A stretch of 15,421 nucleotides of DNA from contig CAVBPX010000058.1 of the NCBI GenBank assembly GCA_963597395.1, forward strand, positions 1 to 15,421, written 5' to 3'. The stretch comes from Hallerella sp963597395. Its GTDB lineage: Bacteria; Fibrobacterota; Fibrobacteria; Fibrobacterales; Fibrobacteraceae. The notes beneath the pieces are model-generated. The model saw nothing but the letters and a program-made list of their open reading frames with translations, was not told where the DNA came from and did not search any database. This document shows, one piece after another, positions 1-7,150 of this stretch; the stretch's first letter is position 1, and every line of letters starts with the position of its first letter. A program made the position numbers and the translations under genes.

Positions 1-1467
1 CTTGGTCTCACTCAAATTTTCTTTACCAAAGCAATTTTTAGAGGTTCCCTTTAGAGGTCCCTTGGACTTTTTCTCTTCGCGGGAAAGGATCTTTTCCGCT
101 TTCCGGAACTCTTCCTTGACGGATGCGGGACCGGTTCCGCCTTTGATGTTCCGCCGTGAAACGGAATAGGCGAACGTGAGTTTTTCCTTGACCTTTTTCG
201 GACTTGGAACGCCTTTGGCTTCCCACTCCGCGTCGGACAGGTCGGTGAACTGCTCGCCTTTTCGGGCGGCTTCTCCGACGAGGCTTCCGACGATACGGTG
301 CGCATCGCGGAACGGAACTCCTTCTTCGACGAGAATGTCCGCAAGGTCCGTGGCGAGGAGGGCGGGGAGCATCTTCTCTTCCATCCGGTCAAAGCGGAAC
401 TCGGCCGAAGCGAGAGCTTCGCGCATCACCCGGAGCATCACGTCAATGGAATGCGCGCTGTCGAAAACGGGCTGCTTGTCTTCCTGCAAATCGCGGCTGT
501 AGGAGAGCGGAGCGCCCTTCACAAGCGTGTAGAGGGCGCTGAAGTTTCCGAGAAGGCGTCCGGACTTTCCGCGGATGAGTTCCATCGAATCGGGGTTCTT
601 CTTTTGCGGCATCATCGAGGATCCGCTCGAAAACGCGTCGGAGAGGGAAAGGTAGCCGAATTCGCTCGAACTCCAAATGACGAAATCTTCCGCATAGCGG
701 CTGAGCGTGCTTCCGATAATGGCGAGGTCGCTCAAAAACTCAAGCGCCATGTCGCGGTGGCTTACGGCGTCGATGCTGTTTGTGCTCGGACGTTCGAATC
801 CCAGTTCCCGCGCAACGAGACTCCGGTTGTAGGGGAACGCGGAACCCGCCATCGCGCCGCTTCCGAGCGGAAGTTCCACGTGCAGCGAAAGAAAGTTGTC
901 AAGCCTTTGGGCATCGCGTGAAAGCGCAAAAAAGAGGCTCATCAGGTAATGGCTGAAAAGAATCGGCTGAGCCTGCTGCAGGTGCGTATAACCGGGCATC
1001 AGCTTTCCAAAGTGCATCTTCGCCACGTCGAGAACGGTCTTTTGCAGTTCCACAACGCGCCCGCGGATTTCTTCCGCGCGGTGCCGCATATAAAGTTTGA
1101 AGTCCGTCGAAACCTGGTCGTTGCGGCTTCTTCCCGTGTGAATTTTTTTGCCGAGGTCTCCGATGCGGTCCGTCAGCACGCGTTCGACCGCCATGTGGAC
1201 GTCCTCGTCCGTCGGAAGCCAGAGGTTCTTGCCTTCGCGCGCATCCTTCAAAATGCCGAGCAGTCCCTTGCGAATCTTTGCGTAGTCCGCCTTGCTCAGA
1301 ACGCCGGACTCCACAAGTCCCTTTCCGTGTCCGAGGGACCCTTGGATGTCTTCTTCCAAAAGTTCCTTGTCGAAATCCAGGCTAAAGCTGAGATCGATCA
1401 TGCTCTGGGCCATTCCGCAGTCGAAGCGGCCGTCCCACATCATTTTTTTGCCAGTCTTTTTGACCAT
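1..1467 (-). CDS. argH: Argininosuccinate lyase, 3' end beyond the window
   Basis: The enzyme cleaves argininosuccinate to arginine and fumarate, the last step of arginine synthesis, in the cytoplasm as a homotetramer. Two family motifs are readable: HTGRSRNDQV at residues 110-119, and the fumarase/lyase signature GSSMMPQKKNPD at 282-293, on the flexible loop that carries the catalytic serine. The ATG at 1467 is preceded by GAGGA at good spacing. The frame is still open at the left edge after 489 codons. The usual family end (the GGTGPASV-type motif near residues 443-450) is already passed, and the last 25 or so residues are rich in Lys, Ser and Gly. Family members are usually about 460 residues, so this protein has a C-terminal tail of unknown length. 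A small gene lies 54 bases upstream on the same strand and may be co-transcribed. The identity is secure. Confidence 0.97.
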   Translation of the reverse strand, partial: MVKKTGKKMMWDGRFDCGMAQSMIDLSFSLDFDKELLEEDIQGSLGHGKGLVESGVLSKADYAKIRKGLLGILKDAREGKNLWLPTDEDVHMAVERVLTDRIGDLGKKIHTGRSRNDQVSTDFKLYMRHRAEEIRGRVVELQKTVLDVAKMHFGKLMPGYTHLQQAQPILFSHYLMSLFFALSRDAQRLDNFLSLHVELPLGSGAMAGSAFPYNRSLVARELGFERPSTNSIDAVSHRDMALEFLSDLAIIGSTLSRYAEDFVIWSSSEFGYLSLSDAFSSGSSMMPQKKNPDSMELIRGKSGRLLGNFSALYTLVKGAPLSYSRDLQEDKQPVFDSAHSIDVMLRVMREALASAEFRFDRMEEKMLPALLATDLADILVEEGVPFRDAHRIVGSLVGEAARKGEQFTDLSDAEWEAKGVPSPKKVKEKLTFAYSVSRRNIKGGTGPASVKEEFRKAEKILSREEKKSKGPLKGTSKNCFGKENLSETK

Positions 1468-1521
1468 GGGAAATCCTCGTTTTTATGCGTTGCAAAGATA
1501 AAAAAATGAGAGCCCGCCGCC

Positions 1522-1725
1522 TTAACGGTTCCAGCCGGAATGTCCGTCGCCGTAAGAAACGGGACCGCCGCTCTCGTCATCGCCTTGCGGGTTGCGCGCA
1601 CCGAGCCACCGCTTCAGTTTTTTAAGCTGAAAGTAGGCGGCCACATCATCGTCGGGGGCGGGTCGTGCCGTTTTTTGAAAATCGTCTTTCATCAAAGTAA
1701 GATTGTTTGCGTTTTTGGCTCCCAT
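1522..1725 (-). CDS. Small hypothetical protein upstream of argH
   Basis: This is a 67-residue frame of unknown function. The ATG at 1725 is preceded by AGGGA about nine bases away, which is better than the TTG at 1791 or the ATG at 1692, neither of which has a clear ribosome site. The product is hydrophilic: an acidic patch (DDD) is followed by a lysine-rich helix-like segment (QLKKLKRWLG) and a Gly/Ser/Asp-rich tail. No signal peptide, membrane segment or known motif is visible. It runs in the same direction as argH and ends 54 bases before it, with no obvious terminator between, so the two may form one transcript. It is divergent from the SUI1-like gene. It could also be a chance frame in a GC-rich intergenic region. 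Confidence 0.5.
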   Translation of the reverse strand: MGAKNANNLTLMKDDFQKTARPAPDDDVAAYFQLKKLKRWLGARNPQGDDESGGPVSYGDGHSGWNR

Positions 1726-1828
1726 TTTAGCAAATTCCCTGGTCCGCGGAATCGTTTGCCGTTCTTCTCCTCGGGCTTTGGGCGTTTGCAATGCGCTTTT
1801 TCTACATTAGGGAAAAATTGAGGTGCCC

Positions 1829-2152
1829 ATGATGGAAGAACGCTCCACGCTTGTTTATGTCAGCGGCCAAGGCCGCATCGAACCTACGAAGCCCGCGGCA
1901 GCGCGTCCGGCAACGGACGGCATCGTGCGGATAGCGTTAAAACGCCTCGGCGGAAACAAAATGGTGAGCGTCGTCTCGGGGATTGATGCAAGCGAAGACG
2001 CTCTCCTCGAAACGTGCCGAGAACTCAAGCGCAAATGCGGAACGGGCGGAACCGTCAAGAACTTTCAAATCGAAATCCAGGGCGACAAGCGGACTGTTCT
2101 CAAGGCGGAACTCGAAAAGCGCGGCTTTAAGGTAAAGCTCGCCGGAGGCTAG
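1829..2152 (+). CDS. SUI1/YciH-family translation initiation factor
   Basis: This is a roughly 107-residue protein with one SUI1 domain (eIF1-like fold), the bacterial YciH group, thought to act on the 30S ribosomal subunit and influence start-site fidelity. The domain fills residues 32 to the end and contains the hallmark stretch CGTGGTVKNFQIEIQGD, followed by the C-terminal element with the KRGFKVKLAGG ending. The first 30 residues are a low-complexity Pro/Ala/Arg-rich lead, as is common in this family. GAGG at 1820-1823 fits a start at ATG 1829 or ATG 1832; the GTG at 1823 overlaps that ribosome site and is unlikely. The gene stands alone and ends at a strong hairpin shared with the convergent tRNA gene. 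The family call is firm; the cellular role of bacterial YciH proteins is less settled. Confidence 0.92.
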   Translation: MMEERSTLVYVSGQGRIEPTKPAAARPATDGIVRIALKRLGGNKMVSVVSGIDASEDALLETCRELKRKCGTGGTVKNFQIEIQGDKRTVLKAELEKRGFKVKLAGG

Positions 2153-2189
2153 GCGGCCGGGTGAGGACGGAAAAGCGCCTTTGAAATGT

Positions 2190-2220
2190 AAAAAGGACTT
2201 CGCATTGCGAAGTCCTTTTT
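2190..2220. terminator. Bidirectional rho-independent terminator
   Basis: A perfect 14-bp stem (AAAAAGGACTTCGC at 2190-2203 with its complement at 2207-2220) closes a three-base ATT loop. The outer A/T pairs give a T-run on either strand. It ends the SUI1-like transcript on the + strand, and on the - strand begins two bases after the 3' end of tRNA-Asn, so it serves both convergent genes. Confidence 0.93.
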
Positions 2221-2221
2221 A

Positions 2222-2294
2222 CTGCCTCAGTTGGACTCGAACCAACGACAACCTGATTAACAGTCAGGGGCTCTACCAACTGAGCTATGAGGCA
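2222..2294 (-). tRNA. tRNA-Asn (GUU anticodon)
   Basis: All four arms can be folded by eye on the - strand: acceptor TGCCTCA/TGAGGCA, D stem GCTC/GAGC, anticodon stem CCTGA/TCAGG around the loop CTGTTAA (anticodon GTT), and T stem GTTGG/CCAAC with TTCGAGT. The discriminator base is G, as expected for tRNA-Asn. CCA is not encoded; TAA follows the discriminator, so the CCA end must be added enzymatically. The gene has its own consensus promoter just upstream and a terminator immediately downstream, so it is a single-gene transcription unit. Confidence 0.97.
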
Positions 2295-2307
2295 TTGTGG
2301 TGACCCA

Positions 2308-2336
2308 AATATAGGAACTTCCAAAAATCCTGTCAA
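2308..2336 (-). promoter_or_regulatory. Sigma-70-type promoter of tRNA-Asn
   Basis: On the - strand TTGACA (2336-2331) and TATATT (2313-2308) are separated by exactly 17 bases, a near-perfect housekeeping promoter. The predicted start near 2301 lies about seven bases before the mature tRNA 5' end. The -35 box contains the TGA stop codon (2335-2333) of the mlaD-like gene, so promoter and coding end are superimposed. Confidence 0.88.
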
Positions 2337-3328
2337 GGGGTATTTGCAGATTTTTTTTGACGTTCTTTCGCTTTTTCCCGGGCCGTTTTCCCGATGATGT
2401 TCAAATTCTTCCACTGGACGAGCTTGACTTTCTCGCCTTTTTCGTCATAGACGGCGATTCCCTTCGTGTTTATGGCCTGGATCCATTCTTCGGTCTTTTG
2501 GACGAGGTTCTTTGCCTTGTCGAGAAGTTCCGTTCCGCCGAGAAGAGCCTCCGCCGCGGGGCTCGCTTCGAGCGTCCGGATGGTCGTGTCGAGCTTCGAA
2601 ATGCCTTCCGAGAGGTTTTCGAGAACGTCGTTTGCCGTCCGGATGCTCTCTGTTGCGCGGGCATTGACCGCATGGAAAATCGAATCCGCCGTGTTCGTCG
2701 TCTTTTCTACTGTTTCCGCCGCGTTGTTCGCCTTTCCGAGGAGGCTTTGCAGTGCCTTTCCGCCCGTCCGGGTCGTCGCATCCAGATTCTCGAGAAGGTC
2801 CGAAACGGCTTTTTCGGATTCCCGGAATTTTTCGACAAAGCCCGGCGTGGAATCCGTCCCGGCGAGAAGCGTGCACACGATGCTTTGCAGGGCGAGCGCC
2901 TCTTCCCGGACGCTTTCGATAAAGCGGAGCGATTCCGTGATGCCCGGAACGAATTCCCCTTTAAAAACATGGTCCGCGGGAAGGACGTCTCCCGTCCGCG
3001 ACCGGGAAAGCTCGATTCGACGGCCCCCCATCAGGGCAAAGGCCGCGTTGCGAAAGGAAGAACCTTCTCTAAGTGTCAGCGGTTCGTTAAAAATGACCGT
3101 GACCCGCGAGCGGTCGCCGAGCCATTCGACCGTGCCGACGCGTCCAATTTCGTATCCGTTTTCGGTGACGGGATCTTCGGGCGAAAGCGCTCCGAGTTCG
3201 TCAAAATCGATAACGGCCCGGGAGGAAGTTTCCCGGTGGACAAGCCACATTCCGGCCACGACGCACAAAATGAGAACGATCAGTGCGAAGAACGTAAAGT
3301 AGCCGAGCGCCTTGTCAGAAATTTTCAT
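2333..3328 (-). CDS. MlaD/MCE-family lipid transport substrate-binding protein
   Basis: A 331-residue inner-membrane-anchored protein of the MCE family, whose members form periplasmic hexamers that move phospholipids or other lipids between membranes with a MlaE permease and MlaF ATPase. Residues about 7-29 form one uncleaved membrane helix. Residues about 35-115 fit an MCE domain (the GYEIGRVGTVEWL stretch and LMGGRRIEL). From about 120 to 290 the chain is heptad-like and rich in Ala, Glu, Lys and Thr, fitting the long helical region that builds the periplasmic needle. The ATG at 3328 directly precedes the membrane helix; the in-frame upstream extension to 3400 runs into the preceding gene and is rejected. 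There is no clear ribosome site, but a TATATT lies eight bases before the ATG. No MlaE or MlaF gene is adjacent; the upstream neighbour is the FIST-GGDEF gene, 31 bases away. Confidence 0.85.
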   Translation of the reverse strand: MKISDKALGYFTFFALIVLILCVVAGMWLVHRETSSRAVIDFDELGALSPEDPVTENGYEIGRVGTVEWLGDRSRVTVIFNEPLTLREGSSFRNAAFALMGGRRIELSRSRTGDVLPADHVFKGEFVPGITESLRFIESVREEALALQSIVCTLLAGTDSTPGFVEKFRESEKAVSDLLENLDATTRTGGKALQSLLGKANNAAETVEKTTNTADSIFHAVNARATESIRTANDVLENLSEGISKLDTTIRTLEASPAAEALLGGTELLDKAKNLVQKTEEWIQAINTKGIAVYDEKGEKVKLVQWKNLNIIGKTAREKAKERQKKSANTP

Positions 3329-3336
3329 ACGGGGTG

Positions 3337-3342
3337 AATATA
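3337..3342 (-). promoter_or_regulatory. Possible -10 element (TATATT) of the mlaD-like gene
   Basis: TATATT on the - strand lies in the 31-base gap after the FIST-GGDEF gene, with eight bases between it and the ATG. If used, transcription would start at or within a base or two of the start codon. No good -35 box is visible 17 bases upstream, so this is tentative. Confidence 0.45.
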
Positions 3343-3359
3343 GGATTTTAGAGGCGCGC

Positions 3360-5111
3360 CTATCGCACCGCCACCCGGTTTCGGCCCGCATTTTTCGCAT
3401 CGTAGAGCGCGGAATCGAGCCTGTAGAAAAGGGTCTGCGAATTGTCGCTCGTTTTTGCTTCGGTCACGCCGATGCTTATCGTCACCCTGTCGAGCGGTGT
3501 AAAGTCCGCCGATTCGATGCGACGGCGGATGCGTTCCGCGAGAATTTTCGCCCCGGCGAGGTTCGTATTGGAAAGAATGCACACGAATTCCTCGCCGCCC
3601 CAGCGTCCCAAAACGTCGCAGGAGCGGACCGATTTGTAAATAAGGTCGGAAATCTTGACTAAAACCTGGTCGCCGACGGAATGCCCGTATTGGTCGTTTA
3701 CTTTCTTGAAAAAGTCGATGTCGTACATCAGCAGCGAAAAGTCCCCGTCCGCACGGCGCTTCGAAAGCTCGTATTCGAGAATCTCGTTGAGCTTGCGCCG
3801 GTTGTAAAGGTGGGTCAGCTGGTCGTGTTCCGCGAGGGCCGCGAGCTGTCGAATCATGTCGTTCAGGTCGTCGGTCGTCTTTTCGAGAAACGAGACTAGA
3901 CGCTCGGACGTTGTCGCCTTTTTTTTGATTTGCAGGCTTTTATCGACGATGGGTTCCGCGATGACGATGTTTTTGGGCATTCCTTCGCGGAGGGCTATCG
4001 AAACAATCGAGGAATTGAGAATGCCTCCGCCGTTTGCCGTAAAGAGAATTTCACAGTTTCCGGACGCGATGACGGGTTCCTTTACCACCTTGTAAAAATA
4101 GTCGAGCTCCTGCTTGGCATGTTCGTTGCCCATAAAGAGGTTGCGGGATTCGCACGCAAAAATGAGGACGGCGTCGGGGCTTATGAGTGCAAGCTCGTTT
4201 GCGGAGCGTAGCGTTTCGCTCAGCAGATATTCGGGCTTTGAATAGGAAAACGAAAACTGGCTTCCGCGCTTGCTCGGGGAGGCAAACTGGAGATTTTTGT
4301 CCGCGGTGTAATACAGCGGAACCTTTCCGATGAGCGTGTTTCCCTGTTTAAAAAGCAGCGGAAAGGAACAGGCCACGGAACAAAAGTCGCTGTCGAACGG
4401 AATCGACAGGTATTTGTCGTAGAGCGTTTCGACGGGAACGCCGTCAATGCGGGAGATGATTCCGCTTTCGTCGCTTTCGGAAACCGTGTGTTCGCGGCCC
4501 AGAGGCTTCCATCCGAGGGAATAGCTCGTTTTGATGTTGAGGTCTTCCCCGTAGAGCGCAACCAGAATGATTCCGCTTTTGTAGATGTGCTCTCCCGCAA
4601 AAATCAGGGACGTCGTTTCGGAAAAGTTCGGAATTCCCGCCTTGGCGCCGAAGATGGGAATTTCGGGATGGTGAATGTTCAGCTCTTCCAGAACAATTTC
4701 GTCTTTGAGGGTCGGGTCCGCCGAAAAGTAGAGGATTCCTTTCAGGTTGGGGATGGCTTTTGCCTGGTGCGCGATAGCGCTTCCGACGGCCTGGAGATTT
4801 TCGATTCCCGAACAGTCCGACTCGATGATTTCAGCATGGGAAGATTCAAAAAGCAAAATGGAAAAACGGGTCGTTTCCTGGACCTGGACGTTCTTTTGGA
4901 GGGCGCCGAGAACGCTCATTCCGACGACTTTCGCATCGGGAAGCGCTTCGCGAATCGTCTGAACGTCCTGCTCGAGGACGTCCTTCCGGGATTCCGGGGT
5001 ATAGACGAGAAGAAGCCGCTCGGCCGCTTTGCCGTAGGCGGGATCGTTTGCGATTTCGCGGAGAATGTCCTCTTGGGACTTCTTGCCGATTTGATAGGTG
5101 TGCTGAATCAT
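3360..5111 (-). CDS. FIST-domain sensor diguanylate cyclase (FIST-GGDEF)
   Basis: A 583-residue soluble signalling protein. Residues about 20-210 match the FIST N domain and about 215-380 the FIST C domain, a sensory pair proposed to bind small ligands such as amino acids. A short linker helix leads to a GGDEF domain at about 425-583, which makes cyclic di-GMP from two GTP. The active-site signature is GGEEF at 505-509, the metal-binding aspartate is in DIDFFKKVND (464-473), and an RxxD inhibitory site (RSCD, 496-499) sits exactly five residues before GGEEF. The enzyme therefore looks catalytically intact and product-inhibited. No membrane segment is visible, so the signal is probably cytoplasmic. 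The ATG at 5111 is preferred over the frame extension to 5225, which crosses into the argG promoter region. It is divergent from argG and upstream of the mlaD-like gene. The ligand is unknown. Confidence 0.9.
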   Translation of the reverse strand: MIQHTYQIGKKSQEDILREIANDPAYGKAAERLLLVYTPESRKDVLEQDVQTIREALPDAKVVGMSVLGALQKNVQVQETTRFSILLFESSHAEIIESDCSGIENLQAVGSAIAHQAKAIPNLKGILYFSADPTLKDEIVLEELNIHHPEIPIFGAKAGIPNFSETTSLIFAGEHIYKSGIILVALYGEDLNIKTSYSLGWKPLGREHTVSESDESGIISRIDGVPVETLYDKYLSIPFDSDFCSVACSFPLLFKQGNTLIGKVPLYYTADKNLQFASPSKRGSQFSFSYSKPEYLLSETLRSANELALISPDAVLIFACESRNLFMGNEHAKQELDYFYKVVKEPVIASGNCEILFTANGGGILNSSIVSIALREGMPKNIVIAEPIVDKSLQIKKKATTSERLVSFLEKTTDDLNDMIRQLAALAEHDQLTHLYNRRKLNEILEYELSKRRADGDFSLLMYDIDFFKKVNDQYGHSVGDQVLVKISDLIYKSVRSCDVLGRWGGEEFVCILSNTNLAGAKILAERIRRRIESADFTPLDRVTISIGVTEAKTSDNSQTLFYRLDSALYDAKNAGRNRVAVR

Positions 5112-5232
5112 TAACGATAATTTTAAACTCTTTTTCGAACAAAAGAACGGCCGGTGCGAAAACAGTTTGAGCCGCGTCACGGAAATCCGCGATTTTTCAA
5201 AAATTTTCGGGTATCGATATTCCAAATTGTTT

Positions 5233-5238
5233 TATATT
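5233..5238 (+). promoter_or_regulatory. Likely -10 element (TATATT) of argG
   Basis: TATATT lies 30 bases before the argG ATG, giving a leader of about 24 bases that contains the AAAGGA ribosome site. The sequence 17 bases upstream does not match TTGACA, so the promoter may need an activator or rely on the -10 box. Confidence 0.5.
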
Positions 5239-5268
5239 TATAGCGTCAAATTTTTCAAAGGACATAAA

Positions 5269-6543
5269 ATGGCAAAAGTTGCTAAGAATTCCAAGAAAAA
5301 GGTCGTTCTCGCCTACAGCGGTGGACTGGACACTTCCGTTATCATTCCGTGGCTCAAGGAAAACTATGACTGCGAAGTCATCGCCTTTGCGGCAGATCTC
5401 GGACAGAACGATTTTCCGAGCGAAGAGGCCCTCGAAAAGAAGGCTCTCGCCACCGGTGCCTCGAAGTGCTACGTTCTCGACCTGAAGAAGGAATTTCTCG
5501 AGGACTACGTCTGGCCCACGGTTCGCGCCGGCGCAAAGTACGAAGGAACCTATCTTCTGGGAACGTCCTTTGCACGTCCGCTGATTGCAAAGTATCAGGT
5601 GAAGATTGCGCAGATGGAAGGCGCCTATGCGGTGGCCCATGGTGCGACCGGAAAGGGCAACGACCAGGTTCGTTTTGAACTGACCTATGCCGCACTCGAC
5701 CCGTCCCTCACCGTCATCGCCCCGTGGAAGGATCCGAAGTGGCAGTTCCACGACCGCGAAGGCATGATCGATTACCTCGATGCGCACAAGATTCCGCATA
5801 CGGGCATTTCCAAGACGAAGATTTATTCCGAAGACGGCAACCTCTGGCACCTTTCGCACGAAGGCGGCATTCTGGAAGAACCGGACAAGGAACACAAATA
5901 CGACATGCTCAAGCACACGAAGACCTATGAAAAGGCTCCGAACAAGCCGGGCTATGTCACCATCTCCTTCGACAAGGGAACTCCGGTCGCTCTCGACGGA
6001 AAGAAAATGGGCGCGGTCGAGCTCCTCGAAAAGCTGAACGCCATTGGCGGTGAACATGCATGCGGTCTCATCGACATTGTCGAGGACCGTCTTGTCGGCC
6101 TCAAGAGCCGCGGCGTCTATGAAACTCCGGGCGGAACGCTTCTCTACAAGGCTCACGAATGCCTCGAACAGCTCGTTCTCGACAAGGAAACGATGTTCGA
6201 AAAGCAGAAGATGTCGATGACCTATGCGAACCTGGTTTACAACGGACAGTGGTTTACGCCGCTCCGCCAGGCGATGGACGCGTTCATCAACGAGACTCAG
6301 AAGGTTGTGACGGGCGATGTCCGCCTGAAGCTCTACAAGGGCAACGTCATCCCGGCCGGCATGAAGAGCCCGTATAGCCTTTACGACATGAACCTCGGCG
6401 GATTCTCCGACGTGGAAATGTACGACCAGAAGGACGCTTCGGGATTCATCCGTTGCTTTGGCCTTCCGTTAAAGACGCGCGCCCTTCTTCTCGGCAAGAA
6501 GACGAACGTCGAATTCGGCAAGGTGAACGTCAAGAAGAAGTAA
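5269..6543 (+). CDS. argG: Argininosuccinate synthase
   Basis: This 424-residue cytoplasmic enzyme joins citrulline and aspartate, using ATP, to make argininosuccinate, the step before ArgH. The N-type ATP-pyrophosphatase loop is YSGGLDTS at residues 16-23, and the second family signature, AHGATGKGNDQVRFE, is at 123-137. The length is typical of the family. The ATG at 5269 is supported by AAAGGA 6-7 bases upstream; the in-frame extension to 5167 lacks a ribosome site and would include the promoter. The first ten residues are lysine-rich (AKNSKKK), a small addition before the conserved strand. The gene is monocistronic, ends at a strong terminator, and is divergent from the FIST-GGDEF gene. 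Confidence 0.98.
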   Translation: MAKVAKNSKKKVVLAYSGGLDTSVIIPWLKENYDCEVIAFAADLGQNDFPSEEALEKKALATGASKCYVLDLKKEFLEDYVWPTVRAGAKYEGTYLLGTSFARPLIAKYQVKIAQMEGAYAVAHGATGKGNDQVRFELTYAALDPSLTVIAPWKDPKWQFHDREGMIDYLDAHKIPHTGISKTKIYSEDGNLWHLSHEGGILEEPDKEHKYDMLKHTKTYEKAPNKPGYVTISFDKGTPVALDGKKMGAVELLEKLNAIGGEHACGLIDIVEDRLVGLKSRGVYETPGGTLLYKAHECLEQLVLDKETMFEKQKMSMTYANLVYNGQWFTPLRQAMDAFINETQKVVTGDVRLKLYKGNVIPAGMKSPYSLYDMNLGGFSDVEMYDQKDASGFIRCFGLPLKTRALLLGKKTNVEFGKVNVKKK

Positions 6544-6559
6544 CCTTTTTGGCGAAAGA

Positions 6560-6595
6560 AAAGGGCTCCGCAAAGCGGAGCCCTTTCTGTTTTTT
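6560..6595. terminator. Bidirectional terminator between argG and the GNAT gene
   Basis: A 12-bp stem (AAAGGGCTCCGC at 6560-6571, complement at 6575-6586) with an AAA loop is followed on the + strand by a T-rich tail to 6595, and on the - strand by TTTTCTTT. It lies 17 bases after the argG stop and 17 bases after the convergent GNAT stop, so it can end both transcripts. Confidence 0.92.
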
Positions 6596-6612
6596 AAATG
6601 GGGCGGAAAAGT

Positions 6613-7110
6613 TCACAGTTTGTAGAAAAAGAGCCGCAGGTTTTCGAAGGTGCCGTCGTCCTTGCGGTAGCAGCCCGGAATTTCGCCGAGGCTTTGGAAC
6701 CCGAGCTTTTCGTAGAGGCGGATTGCGCCGACGTTCGACTTGAGGACCGCGTTGAATTGCAGCACGTGGAAGCCCGCTTCGCGGGCCTTTTCGAGGCTGT
6801 TTTCGACGAGGCGTTTTCCGATACCCTTTCCGCGGGCGTCTTTTTTTACTGCATAGCTTGCGTTCGCGATGGTTGCGCAACGGCCTATATTGTTTGGGTG
6901 CAAAATGTAAAGGCCCAGAACCTTGCCGTCGGATTCGGCGACGGCCGTGTGCGTCTGGGAATTAAAAAAGCAAAGCGCCTCGTCGTCGCTTTGCATTTCG
7001 GTTTCTTGCGGAAAGGCGTCTGCGCTCCGGACGACCTCGTTCCAGATGGAACGCATTTCGGGGACGTCCTTCGGAGTAAACCGGCGAATGGAAATTTCTT
7101 CTGGAGTCAT
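6613..7110 (-). CDS. GNAT-family N-acetyltransferase
   Basis: A 165-residue single-domain protein of the GNAT fold, which transfers an acetyl group from acetyl-CoA to an amine. The pyrophosphate-binding motif A is RGKGIG at residues 93-98, preceded by the usual beta strand (ASYAVKKDA). Motif B is AIRLYEKLGF at 129-138. Residues 1-60 form the variable substrate-facing half. Such proteins may act on amino acids, antibiotics or protein termini, and the substrate cannot be read from this sequence. The ATG at 7110 has only a weak ribosome site (AGG, close to the start). It lies 40 bases downstream of the esterase gene on the same strand and may be read through from it. Confidence 0.9.
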   Translation of the reverse strand: MTPEEISIRRFTPKDVPEMRSIWNEVVRSADAFPQETEMQSDDEALCFFNSQTHTAVAESDGKVLGLYILHPNNIGRCATIANASYAVKKDARGKGIGKRLVENSLEKAREAGFHVLQFNAVLKSNVGAIRLYEKLGFQSLGEIPGCYRKDDGTFENLRLFFYKL

Positions 7111-7150
7111 GGCCTGAAACTAGAATTTTTTCCGCCGGTCGGCTCGGCTT

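Noticed and set aside
298..1509. Two long + strand frames opposite argH
   Set aside because: argH motifs are unambiguous on the - strand; the opposite frames have no recognisable domains.
2357..3337. 326-codon + strand frame opposite the mlaD-like gene
   Set aside because: The - strand frame has a membrane helix and MCE domain; the + strand frame is compositionally biased and lacks motifs.
5100..5130. Resemblance to an ARG box (TGAATCATTA) near the argG/FIST-GGDEF divergent region
   Set aside because: Only a half-site match, it overlaps the FIST-GGDEF start codon, and it is not near the argG -10 box; not enough to claim ArgR control.
5197..6156. 319-codon - strand frame opposite argG
   Set aside because: It is a shadow of argG, whose signatures are all on the + strand.
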